Source: JAXLYX01 sp046351215 (lineage in GTDB: Bacteria > Myxococcota_A > Polyangia > Polyangiales > Houyiibacteriaceae). From it: DNA of 64,000 nt. This document shows positions 33,378 to 40,672 of this stretch, piece by piece. The stretch's first letter is position 1. Each line of letters begins with the position of its first letter. The DNA is taken from NCBI GenBank assembly GCA_046351215.1, contig JAXLYX010000006.1, forward strand, positions 558,001 to 622,000, in the 5' to 3' direction. The translations under genes were made by a program, and so were the position numbers. A model generated the notes under the pieces. It did no database searches. It was not told the origin of the DNA and worked only from the letters and a program-made list of their open reading frames with translations.

Positions 33378-34106
33378 TCATCCCCGGACGCGGATCGCGA
33401 TCACGAGCTTCGCGAGGTTCTTGAGGACGTTCGGGACGCGACGCGCGAGACCGATGCTCGGGGGGCGCTTCTCGAGCACCCTCACGGGGATCTCGGTGAC
33501 GCGGAGCCCGGCGCGCTGGGCGCGGATCACCAGCTCGGAGGCGAAGAGATCCTTGTCGACGAGGCATTGCTTCACGATCGGCGTGACGCGCTCGCGATGG
33601 AAGGCCTTGAGGCCGTGCGTGTCCGTCCCCTGGAAGCCGAGGGTCACGCGGAGCATGCCGTTGATGACCATCGTGCCGGCGCGACGGAAGAGTGGACGCT
33701 CGTCGTTCGCCCCCTTCATCGCCTTCGAGCCGACCACGAAATCGGCCTCGTCCGGGAAGCACAGGGCGAGGGCGCGCCGGTAGAAGTCGGTGTCGCAGAG
33801 ATCGATCTCGTCGCAGAGCACGAATCGGCCCCGCGCCCTCAGGATGCCTTCCTTCAGCGCCATGCCGTAGTTCGGCTCGCTCGCGCTGAAGGTGCGCACG
33901 CCCGGGAAGTGCTGCACGAGGGCCTGCGCCACCTCGACCGTGCGATCCTTCGAGCCGTTCTCGGCGAGGAGGATCTCGTAGGTGAAGTCGAGCTCCCCGA
34001 GGCGGTCGACCAGGCCGGCCACGGCCGTGTGGAGGATCGCCTCCTCGTTGTACACGGGGATGACGATCGTGACGTCGGGGGTCGTTCCGTCGGGCGCGGC
34101 AGGCAT
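33378..34106 (-). CDS. Family 2 glycosyltransferase
   Basis: 242 residues from ATG 34106. A TTG at 34145 overlaps the manA stop (TTGA) and would add 13 residues; translational coupling is possible there. GT-A fold: VTIVIPVYNEEAILHTAV, ILLAENGSKDRT, then DEIDLCDTDFY as the DxD region. No membrane helices. It resembles dolichol-phosphate-mannose synthase-like enzymes, which fits the neighbouring manA and the downstream deacetylase. Probable role: moving a sugar from a nucleotide donor to a lipid carrier. Donor and acceptor are not shown. Confidence 0.85.
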   Translation of the reverse strand: MPAAPDGTTPDVTIVIPVYNEEAILHTAVAGLVDRLGELDFTYEILLAENGSKDRTVEVAQALVQHFPGVRTFSASEPNYGMALKEGILRARGRFVLCDEIDLCDTDFYRRALALCFPDEADFVVGSKAMKGANDERPLFRRAGTMVINGMLRVTLGFQGTDTHGLKAFHRERVTPIVKQCLVDKDLFASELVIRAQRAGLRVTEIPVRVLEKRPPSIGLARRVPNVLKNLAKLVIAIRVRG

Positions 34107-34141
34107 GGGCGCGGCGACTGTTCCAGACCCCCCGAGGGCCG

Positions 34142-35218
34142 TCAAGCGATGGCCGAGAGCACGGCGTGGCAGCGCTCGAGCTCGAGCTCGAGCCGGCCGA
34201 TCGAGGCGGGGAGCACGGCGGAGCGTCCTCCGCGGACCACGAGCACGCCGTCGTCGTAGTAGAGCCGGGCGGTGCCCGACACGACCGTGAGCCCGCGGAG
34301 CTTCCCGGCGGGCTCGAGGACGAGCTTGCCGGTCCCCGTGATCCGGGCGACCTCGAAGTCCCTCGACTTCACGGGACCGTCACGGCCGCACAGCCGATCG
34401 AGGCGGGCCGTGCCGTCCAGCTTCGGGGCGCCCGCCCGATGGCGGATGCGCGACACGATCGAGGGACCTCGGGGGAGGTTCCAATCCGTGACCGCGAGCG
34501 CGTGGTCGACGTGGAGGGCGCGCGGAGCCCCGTCCGCCGAGACGTTCCCCTGGGCATCGTAGCGCCGGTTCCAGTCCCAGTAGCGGTAGGTGACGCCGCG
34601 CTTGCCGGGCATGACGCGCTGGGGCTCGACCAGCGTGACGCCGCGTCCGATCGCATGCGGCGTTCCAGGCTCGATCACGAAGAAGTCCCCGGGCTCGACG
34701 GGGACGAAGACCATCATCGCCGAGACGTCGGCGCCCGACTCGAGCGCGCGCCGCATCCGACCCTTGTCGACGCCGTCCGCGAGGCCGAGGTAGAGGCCGC
34801 AGGAGGGGCTCCGGTCGACGATGTACCAGCACTCGGGCTTGCCGGATTCGCTCGCGGCGAGGCCCGGGTAGCGGTCGTCCGGGTGGATCTGGACGCTGAG
34901 GTCCTGCGCCGCGTCGACGAGCTTCACGAGCAGCTCCGTCGAAGCGGCGCGCTCGGCATGCGCTCGGCCCAGGTACTCGACGGGCGAGGTGCGGATGAGC
35001 GCGTCGAGCGGTCGCCCTTCGTCCGTCGTGCTCGGGAAGTCGGGCTCGACGGAGATCTCCCAGCACTCGCCGACGACCTCCAGGGCACGGGCCCGGTCCT
35101 CGCGGAGCACGTCCTTCTTGTAGGTCTCCACCAGGCGTCGCCCACCCCAGGGGGTGCGTGACGGCGGGGTGAAATTGTCCGGCCGGAGGAGGACGGGTCG
35201 GCTGGTCGGGACGCTCAT
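34142..35218 (-). CDS. manA: Mannose-6-phosphate isomerase, class I
   Basis: 358 residues. ManA interconverts fructose-6-phosphate and mannose-6-phosphate, feeding GDP-mannose. The zinc-site motifs are present: LSVQIHPDD near 109-117, SGKPECWYIVD near 126-136 and EPGTPHAIGRG near 182-192. The start has RPDNFTPPSRTPWGGRRLVE as in the family. It heads an operon with a GT2 glycosyltransferase and a deacetylase, so it probably supplies mannose for a surface glycan. It is divergent from a small gene across 76 bases containing a 12-base palindrome. Confidence 0.92.
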   Translation of the reverse strand: MSVPTSRPVLLRPDNFTPPSRTPWGGRRLVETYKKDVLREDRARALEVVGECWEISVEPDFPSTTDEGRPLDALIRTSPVEYLGRAHAERAASTELLVKLVDAAQDLSVQIHPDDRYPGLAASESGKPECWYIVDRSPSCGLYLGLADGVDKGRMRRALESGADVSAMMVFVPVEPGDFFVIEPGTPHAIGRGVTLVEPQRVMPGKRGVTYRYWDWNRRYDAQGNVSADGAPRALHVDHALAVTDWNLPRGPSIVSRIRHRAGAPKLDGTARLDRLCGRDGPVKSRDFEVARITGTGKLVLEPAGKLRGLTVVSGTARLYYDDGVLVVRGGRSAVLPASIGRLELELERCHAVLSAIA

Positions 35219-35244
35219 CGTAGGAAATTTCGCGGGTTCGGGCC

Positions 35245-35256
35245 GGATACGTATCC
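35245..35256. promoter_or_regulatory. 12-base palindrome in the divergent manA / small-gene region
   Basis: GGATACGTATCC is a perfect palindrome. Its core can be read as a -10-like element on both strands, or it could be an operator. It lies 26 bases from the manA ATG and 38 bases from the ATG at 35295. Confidence 0.4.
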
Positions 35257-35294
35257 TGCGCCGGAGCGGCTGTCACGGCCGCGTGGAGGTGGCT

Positions 35295-35612
35295 ATGCGG
35301 TACGTCGGCTCGGAACGTCGGATCCACAAGGTCTTCGTGACTCGGAACACCGAATACCACGTGCGGAAGGGCGTGTGCGTCGCCGTCCGCGACCGCCAGA
35401 CCGGCAAGTGGGTCCAGGGGCACATGGCCGTCAACAGCTCGGTCTCGGGCGGGCTCAAGTTCCTCCGCAACGGCGCGGTGAAGGCCACCGAGGAGCTCCC
35501 GACGGTCGGCGAGTCGATGTTCTTCGTGGCCAAGGGCCGCGACCTCGTCACGAGCCCGGTCGTCGCCATCGAGCGTCCTGCTCGCGACATCGTCTCGAAG
35601 TACCCGCACTGA
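35295..35612 (+). CDS. Small basic-start protein of unknown function
   Basis: 105 residues. The ATG at 35295 has GGAGGT five bases upstream, an excellent ribosome site. The protein starts MRYVGSERRIHKVFVTRNTE and is beta-rich with alternating charged and hydrophobic residues; no membrane segment or cysteine pair. Strings such as EYHVRKGVCVAVRDRQTG and HMAVNSSVSGGLKFLRNG suggest a small barrel-like fold. I do not recognise the family. The strong signal and codon use argue that it is real. Confidence 0.8.
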   Translation: MRYVGSERRIHKVFVTRNTEYHVRKGVCVAVRDRQTGKWVQGHMAVNSSVSGGLKFLRNGAVKATEELPTVGESMFFVAKGRDLVTSPVVAIERPARDIVSKYPH

Positions 35613-35630
35613 CGTTTCCCAGAGGCCGAC

Positions 35631-36512
35631 TCATTCGAGCCCGAGCAGGCCGAGCGGGTCGACCTCCTCGCCCTCCGCGTCCCGCACCCGGCAGAGGACG
35701 ACGGCGCCTGCTCCGCAGCGAACGGCCACGCGACCGTCGCGGGTCTCGAAGGCCTCCGCGACCTCGAGGGCCCGTGGACCGTTCTCGTCGCAGACCGCCG
35801 CCTCGACGACCTCGACGTACGTTCCGTCGAGCTCCGCCGACGCGCCGGGGTAGGGCGCGCAGGCCCGGACGCGTCGCACGACCTCTTCGGCCGAGGCGTG
35901 CCAGTCCAGGGCCATCGCCTCGTCGTCGGGACGAGGGGCCTCGGTGACACCGTCGAGCGGCTGGGGGCGCCCCTCGAGCGCCTCGCCCCGTGCGAGCGCG
36001 TCGGCGCACTCGACCAGCAGGGAGAGCGCCGGACGGTCGAGGGCGCGCGCGAGCTTCCAGGCGTTCCAGCGGGGCTCGAGCGCGATGCGTCGCTGCGCGA
36101 GGATCGCTCCCGTGTCGTACTCCGCCTCGAGACGGTGGAGGGTCACGCCCGTCTCCGCATCGCCGGCGTCGATGGCCCAGAAATAGGGGTCGGGCCCGCG
36201 CCAGCGCGGCAAGAGCGAGGGGTGGGTCCCGAAGGCGCCGCGGGGCGCGAGGGCGAGCACCTCGGGCGGGATCTTCCTCGGCCAGAAGAAGCTCAGGATC
36301 GCGTCCGGACGAGCCTCCTCGAGGACACGGAAGACGTCGGGGTCGTGCAGGTCGGGTCGACCGAGCACGAGGCTCCCTCGCGAAGCGAGCCGACGCAGCA
36401 CGCGCCCACGCCCCGGGGCCTCGGGATGCCCGAGGCAGATCACCCGGGGCACGTGCCCATGACGAGCGAGCCACAGGGCGCCGAGCGGGAGGCCGAGGTA
36501 CACGAGTCGCAC
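35631..36512 (-). CDS. Formyltransferase-like protein, catalytic Asn replaced
   Basis: 293 residues from a GTG at 36512. It has the two-part layout of Met-tRNA formyltransferase: an N-terminal folate-type domain with AFGTHPSLLPRWRG near 130-143 and YDTGAILAQ further on, then a C-terminal domain near 210-290 (PYPGASAELDG). True formyltransferases have N-x-H-x-SLLP; here the Asn position is Gly (GTHPSLLP), while His and the later Asp are kept. It may formylate a sugar or other amine, or have lost the usual chemistry. The start codon is six bases from a TATACC box shared with the divergent NUDIX gene. Confidence 0.8.
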   Translation of the reverse strand: MRLVYLGLPLGALWLARHGHVPRVICLGHPEAPGRGRVLRRLASRGSLVLGRPDLHDPDVFRVLEEARPDAILSFFWPRKIPPEVLALAPRGAFGTHPSLLPRWRGPDPYFWAIDAGDAETGVTLHRLEAEYDTGAILAQRRIALEPRWNAWKLARALDRPALSLLVECADALARGEALEGRPQPLDGVTEAPRPDDEAMALDWHASAEEVVRRVRACAPYPGASAELDGTYVEVVEAAVCDENGPRALEVAEAFETRDGRVAVRCGAGAVVLCRVRDAEGEEVDPLGLLGLE

Positions 36513-36518
36513 CGTCGT

Positions 36519-36526
36519 GGTATACC
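36519..36526. promoter_or_regulatory. Palindromic GGTATACC, possible bidirectional -10 element
   Basis: The 22-base gap between two divergent GTG starts (36512 on minus, 36535 on plus) contains this 8-base palindrome. Read on the minus strand TATACC ends six bases before the GTG; on the plus strand it ends eight bases before the GTG. Neither gene has a ribosome site. Confidence 0.55.
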
Positions 36527-36534
36527 GGCCCCTC

Positions 36535-36939
36535 GTGACGGAGCAGCCCCGAAAGACGATCCGCGTGGTCGCGGCCCTGGTCGCCAGGGACGGGAAGTAC
36601 CTCATCACGCAGCGCCGCGAAGGGGCCGTCCTGCCGCTCCTCTGGGAGTTCCCGGGGGGACGGGTCGAGGACGGAGAGTCGGATTCCATCGCCCTCGCCC
36701 GCGAGATGCAGGAGCGCCTCGGCGTCGACGTCGGCGTGGGCCAGCTGATCTCGTTCGTCAGCCATCCCTACGACCGCTACACGGTGGACCTCTACCTCTA
36801 CGAGTGCGACCTGCTCGCGAACGAGCTCGCTTGCCGTGCCGTGCGCGACTTCCGCTGGGTCTCGTCCGACGACTTCGATCGGTATCCCTTCACGCCGGCC
36901 GACGAAGCCTCGATGACCAAGCTCCTCGGGGAGGGCTGA
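36535..36939 (+). CDS. MutT-like NUDIX hydrolase
   Basis: 134 residues from GTG 36535; a GTG at 36517 would add six. NUDIX enzymes hydrolyse nucleoside diphosphate derivatives, and MutT-type ones clean the nucleotide pool. The protein starts TEQPRKTIRVVAALVARDGKY and has LWEFPGGRVEDGE. The NUDIX box reads GRVEDGE, seven residues, then REMQERLGV: the last Glu of the usual REUXEE is Arg. Activity may still be possible because other metal ligands remain. It is divergent from the formyltransferase-like gene and is followed after six bases by a zinc-ribbon membrane protein. Confidence 0.85.
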   Translation: MTEQPRKTIRVVAALVARDGKYLITQRREGAVLPLLWEFPGGRVEDGESDSIALAREMQERLGVDVGVGQLISFVSHPYDRYTVDLYLYECDLLANELACRAVRDFRWVSSDDFDRYPFTPADEASMTKLLGEG

Positions 36940-36945
36940 GCCCCC

Positions 36946-37713
36946 GTGGCGCCCTCCAACTGCACGGCGTGTGGGACCGCCATTCCCGCGGGGAGCTTCC
37001 GCTGCCCCGGCTGCGGCCGGGTCTTCGGCGACGACAATCGCTGCCCGAGCTGCCAGGCCATCGCGGCCGTGGCGCCTTCCGGGAACGGCTTCGTCTGCGT
37101 CGCCTGCCGCGCCCCGCGCGAGCGTCTCCCCGGCACCGTGGTCGTGCCCGACAGCGGTCTCTCGGGGCTTCCCGCGAAGCACCTCCCCTCGGTGAAATCG
37201 GCGGCCGCCACCGGCACGGCCTGGGGTTTCCGCGTGCTCGGCTTCCTCTCGGTCACCGCGGGGGCCATCTCGGCGATCGCCACGGTGCTCCTCGGCCACG
37301 GCCCGCTCGCCCTCGGTCTCGCGGCGACCATCGGCTTCTTCGGCCTCACGGCCGGCGGCCTCTTCTTCGCGTTCGGCGAGCGGCTCGCCGGTCAGGGGCG
37401 GCAGCAGGCGGCGGCCGGCCTCGAGCTCCGGATCCTCGCTCTCGCCGAGAAGCACCAGGGCGAGCTCTACGCGACGGATGTCGCGCGGGCCTTCGGCATC
37501 TCGAGCGCCACGGCCGAGGCGGAGCTCGGGAAGCTCGCGGACGGCAGCCGCGTCGTCGCCGAGGTCACGCCGGACGGGCTCGTGAAGTACTGCTTCCGCG
37601 AGCTCGCCGCGCGGGCCCCCGCGGCGCGGGTGCGCGTCGCCCCGCCGGCCGAGGAAGCGGCGGTCGAGGTCGAGGCTCGGCGCGACGAGGCCGGCTCGAA
37701 GACCGAGGCCTGA
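36946..37713 (+). CDS. Zinc-ribbon membrane protein with C-terminal winged-helix-like domain
   Basis: 255 residues from GTG. Two zinc-ribbon knuckle pairs lie in the first 60 residues (CTACGTAI, CPGCGRVF, CPSCQAI, CVACRAP). Two membrane helices follow near 92-115 and 121-144. Residues about 158-215 (LELRILALAEKHQGELYATD, AFGISSATAEAELGKLADGS) look like a winged helix, as in small transcription regulators. The tail is charged. This order suggests a membrane-tethered sensor that could bind DNA or protein, but that is inference. It follows the NUDIX gene closely and is probably co-transcribed. Confidence 0.78.
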   Translation: MAPSNCTACGTAIPAGSFRCPGCGRVFGDDNRCPSCQAIAAVAPSGNGFVCVACRAPRERLPGTVVVPDSGLSGLPAKHLPSVKSAAATGTAWGFRVLGFLSVTAGAISAIATVLLGHGPLALGLAATIGFFGLTAGGLFFAFGERLAGQGRQQAAAGLELRILALAEKHQGELYATDVARAFGISSATAEAELGKLADGSRVVAEVTPDGLVKYCFRELAARAPAARVRVAPPAEEAAVEVEARRDEAGSKTEA

Positions 37714-37725
37714 GGCCGCGTCTCC

Positions 37726-38307
37726 CTAGGCCAGGTTCTCGCGGGACGGACCGAGCTGTCCCGAGCGCGAGGCGACCGCGTGGGAGAGGGCGATGATCTC
37801 CACGAGCACCGAGCGGTAGACACGCTCGAGCTCGTCGAGGTCGGCCGAGCCGTCGCTCTGCTCGAGCGCTTCCTCGACGTGGTGCTGCACGAACGCCACG
37901 ACCGAGGGCTGGCCCATCGCGACGATGTCGTCGCTGTCGAGGATCTCGTCCGGGTCGTTCGCCCGCAGCTCCTCGTCGGCCGTGAGGGTCTCGAGGGCCA
38001 TCGTGAGCGAGCCGGCGTCGACCTCGTGCAGACGCGTCGGGAACGCTTCCTTGAACGCGAGGTAGACGGTGACCGTCAGGAAGTAGCCGAGCGACTGCAC
38101 GAGCTCGTCCCGCACGGTGCCGAGCTCCTCGGCGAGGAAGGCCGCGAGCGCCGGCTGCCGGCGATCGAGCTCGCGATAGCCTCCGTCGAGACGGTCCTGG
38201 AGCTTCGTCTCGTCGGAGTCGAGCGACCGCTCGAGCGAATCCACCGTATGCGGGGGAACGACGGCGTGGTCGGGCACGGGCCGGAGCGCGGCTTTCCGGA
38301 GGAACAC
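37726..38307 (-). CDS. Hypothetical acidic cytosolic protein
   Basis: 193 residues from a GTG at 38307. Helical, acidic, no signal or membrane helix, not recognised. Strings include DSLERSLDSDETKLQDRLDG, LAEELGTVRDELVQSLGYFL and VVAFVQHHVEEALEQSDGSA. A TATGGT box lies six bases before the GTG with no ribosome site. The upstream gene on the same strand encodes a PilZ protein, so a link with c-di-GMP control is possible but not shown. Confidence 0.78.
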   Translation of the reverse strand: MFLRKAALRPVPDHAVVPPHTVDSLERSLDSDETKLQDRLDGGYRELDRRQPALAAFLAEELGTVRDELVQSLGYFLTVTVYLAFKEAFPTRLHEVDAGSLTMALETLTADEELRANDPDEILDSDDIVAMGQPSVVAFVQHHVEEALEQSDGSADLDELERVYRSVLVEIIALSHAVASRSGQLGPSRENLA

Positions 38308-38313
38308 GCGCGC

Positions 38314-38319
38314 ACCATA
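38314..38319 (-). promoter_or_regulatory. -10-like TATGGT box, six bases before GTG
   Basis: Minus strand: TATGGT, then GCGCGC, then GTG. The same GCGCGC spacer is found between TACCGT and the GTG of the ABC ATPase gene at 41611. Confidence 0.5.
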
Positions 38320-38371
38320 GCGAACGGTGCTGCGCTGTCCACCTCGCCGCACACGGCGTCGAGGACGCCGG

Positions 38372-39448
38372 TCAGTCGTCGAAGAAGATCGGCGCGCGCT
38401 TCTGGATGAAGCGCAGCACGAGCTGACGCGCATCCGCCGAGAGGTTCTCGAACTGGACGCCCATCCCCGGCTCCGAGTCCGACGAGAAGTCCATCGGGTC
38501 GCGCACGAAGCGGACGTGGCCGTCGACCTGGAACTCGAAGCCGCCGGGGAGGGTGACGAGGACACGGACCGGCGTGCCCTTCGGGTAGGCCTCGTAGGTC
38601 GCGACGAAGACGCCGCCCTCGGCGATTTCGCCCGAGAAACCGACGTAGAAGTTCGACTCGGTGGTCGCACCGATGTTCGCCTCGAGCGTGCCCTTCGGAC
38701 CCGTGTGCGCGGCAGGCGCCGCGGCGGGCGCCGTGAAGGCGGGCTGGGCCGCGGGCTGTCCGAACGCGGGCTGCGCGGCGGGCGCGGGCTGTCCGAACGC
38801 GGGCTGCGCGGCGGGCGCGGGCTGTCCGAACGCGGGCTGCGCGGCGGGCGCGGGCTGTCCGAACGCGGGCTGCGCGGCGGGCGCGGGCTGTCCGAACGCG
38901 GGCTGCGCGGCGGGCGCGGGCTGTCCGAACGCGGGCTGGGCGGCCGGCGCGGGCTGTCCGAACGTGAGCGAGGCCGGGGCAGCCGCGGGGGCGAGCGCCG
39001 CGGCGACGGGGGCGGAGGCCGGGGGCGGCGCGAAGGCGGCGGGAGCCTGGGCGATCTGCGGCACGGGCGCCGCCTGGGGAACCAAGACCGGCTGGGCCAT
39101 CGGATGGCCCGGCGGCGCATGCGTCGGGACGTTCGTGAGCGGATAGAGCACGCCCATCACGCCGGCGATCGCCTCCGTGGCGATCTCGATGCCGCGGTGC
39201 TGGCCCCGGACATCCTGCAGGAGCGCGAGCGTCTGGCTGAGGGATCCGAGCGACTGCCGGATGAACCCCTTGCCCTCGGGCTCGCCCGGGGCGCGCTCGG
39301 CCTGGAAGAGGGCCCCGACGGCCTGGGCGATGTTCTGGGCGACTGCGAGCACGTCGTCCGGGATGTTCGGATCCTGCTGCAGCGCCTCGAGTGCGCGGCC
39401 GAGGTTCTCCCGCGCCGTCCTCGCTTGGTTAGCCCCCGAATACGTCAT
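38372..39448 (-). CDS. PilZ-domain protein with tandem FGQPAPAAQPA repeats
   Basis: 358 residues. Residues 1-110 form a helical domain (TARENLGRALEALQQDPNIP). Then comes a Pro/Ala linker, with an 11-residue unit FGQPAPAAQPA repeated six times. The C-terminal 110 residues (SNFYVGFSGEIAEGGVFVAT, GFEFQVDGHVRFVRD, MGVQFENLSADARQLVLRFI) are a PilZ domain of the M. xanthus type. The RxxxR part of the c-di-GMP site is not visible and the D/NxSxxG motif reads GEIAEGG, so ligand binding is doubtful. Likely a cytosolic adaptor. The repeat length could vary between strains. Confidence 0.85.
   Translation of the reverse strand: MTYSGANQARTARENLGRALEALQQDPNIPDDVLAVAQNIAQAVGALFQAERAPGEPEGKGFIRQSLGSLSQTLALLQDVRGQHRGIEIATEAIAGVMGVLYPLTNVPTHAPPGHPMAQPVLVPQAAPVPQIAQAPAAFAPPPASAPVAAALAPAAAPASLTFGQPAPAAQPAFGQPAPAAQPAFGQPAPAAQPAFGQPAPAAQPAFGQPAPAAQPAFGQPAPAAQPAFGQPAAQPAFTAPAAAPAAHTGPKGTLEANIGATTESNFYVGFSGEIAEGGVFVATYEAYPKGTPVRVLVTLPGGFEFQVDGHVRFVRDPMDFSSDSEPGMGVQFENLSADARQLVLRFIQKRAPIFFDD
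38753..38950. repeat. 33-bp tandem repeat, six units
   Basis: The string GGGCTGTCCGAAC recurs at 38753, 38786, 38819, 38852, 38885, 38918 and 38951, exactly 33 bases apart. Units are almost identical at the DNA level and encode FGQPAPAAQPA on the minus strand. There are no spacers, so it is a coding minisatellite and not a CRISPR array. Confidence 0.95.
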
Positions 39449-39511
39449 GGATCGTCCAATCCCCTCGCCGAGCCCGTGGCCCAGCCGATGATAGCGAGGA
39501 GGCGAGGGCCT

Positions 39512-39949
39512 TCAAAGCGCCTTCGTGAACACCATGCGCGAGCGACCGGGGCCGGCGTAGTCCGCCTGGTCCTCGACGCGGAAGCCGAGCGCGCGGTGGA
39601 ACGCGATGGCGCCCTCGTCGCCGGGAAATGCGATGGCTTTCATCCGATGGACGCCGCTCGCCCGGCAGGTCTCGGTGAACTTCTGATAGAGGGCCTGCCC
39701 GACGCCGCGACGGCGGTGATCGGGATGGATGCCGACCATGTGGATGTAGCCCGTCGGCGGCTCGCTGGCGGTGCGGAAGCCGAAGAGGAAGCCGACGACC
39801 TCGCCCTGCTCCTCGGCCACGAGCGCGTGATCGCCGAGCTCGTAGAAGAAGATCGGATGGGCGGGCACACCGGAAGGCCCGCCCCACCAGCGGTCGAGCA
39901 CCGACACGATGTAGTCGTAGTCCGTCTTGTGGATTCCCCGGATTTCCAT
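39512..39949 (-). CDS. GNAT-family N-acetyltransferase
   Basis: 145 residues from ATG 39949, with AAGGAA upstream. The fold is marked by ALVAEEQGEVVGFLFGF, IHMVGIHPDHRRRGVGQAL with the acetyl-CoA loop RRRGVG near 79-84, and AIAFHRALGFRVED. GNAT enzymes move acetyl groups from acetyl-CoA to amines; the start MEIRGIHKTDYDYIVSVLDR resembles diamine- or RimI-like members. The acceptor is unknown. First of three genes running left on this strand. Confidence 0.88.
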   Translation of the reverse strand: MEIRGIHKTDYDYIVSVLDRWWGGPSGVPAHPIFFYELGDHALVAEEQGEVVGFLFGFRTASEPPTGYIHMVGIHPDHRRRGVGQALYQKFTETCRASGVHRMKAIAFPGDEGAIAFHRALGFRVEDQADYAGPGRSRMVFTKAL

Positions 39950-40086
39950 CGTCGTTCCTTCGCGCCCGGACGAGCGGCGCGTGGTTACCACGGATGGCCG
40001 CGGAACGCACGGGGGGGGGCGGCCCTCGGGCCCCGGGGTCGCCCACCCTGAAAAGCCGCTCCGCCTCGGCTACCCTTCGACCTCCC

Positions 40087-40665
40087 ATGGCCTCCGACGT
40101 GCTTTTCTGCCCCTTCTGCCGCGAGAGCTTCGAAGGCCGCTCCCGATGCCCCGAGCACGAGCTCGAGCTCGTGCCCTGGCAGGCGCTCCCTCCCGATCCG
40201 GAGGCCGAGTCCCACGGCCCTCCCGCGGGTCACGTCGCGTTCTACGACCTCCGGCACGGGCGAGGCCTCGTCTTCCTCGGCGCGGTGCTCGTCGTGCTCG
40301 GGTTCGGCCTGCCGGTCGTCCACACCTCGCTTTCGGAGTCCCTCGAGGTCACGGGGGTGCTGCTCGCGGCGACGCGTGCCGGGAACCTCTGGACGGTTCC
40401 CTTCGTGGCGCTCGCCGCCGCGGCCCTCGTGCTCCGGCGCACGACCCTCGCCGGCCTCGCGGGCATCCGTCTGGCCGTCGCCTCCGCGGCCGTCGTCGGA
40501 TTCGCCTCCGCCGGCTACACGACGTTCCGCCTGCTCCGGACGGCCGCCGACGTACAGGCGCGCTACGGCGATGCCGTGTTCGTCGAGCCGCGTCCGGGCG
40601 CCTACCTCGTGGCGCTCGGCCTCGCCTTCGTGCTCGTCGGAGGGCTGCGCCTCGGACGCGCGTGA
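40087..40665 (+). CDS. Zinc-ribbon membrane protein, four helices
   Basis: 192 residues. A short zinc ribbon lies at the N-terminus (LFCPFCRESFEG, RCPEHELELVPW). Membrane helices are predicted near 58-80, 103-120, 125-147 and 170-190. There is no catalytic motif. It resembles the other zinc-ribbon membrane protein 3 kb away only in layout. TACCCT lies ten bases before the ATG and there is no good ribosome site. Function unknown. Confidence 0.75.
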   Translation: MASDVLFCPFCRESFEGRSRCPEHELELVPWQALPPDPEAESHGPPAGHVAFYDLRHGRGLVFLGAVLVVLGFGLPVVHTSLSESLEVTGVLLAATRAGNLWTVPFVALAAAALVLRRTTLAGLAGIRLAVASAAVVGFASAGYTTFRLLRTAADVQARYGDAVFVEPRPGAYLVALGLAFVLVGGLRLGRA

Positions 40666-40672
40666 GCGTCGC

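Noticed and set aside
38753..38983. Regular 33-base repeat as a CRISPR array
   Set aside because: Units are directly joined with no spacers and lie in frame inside a PilZ-protein gene; no cas genes.
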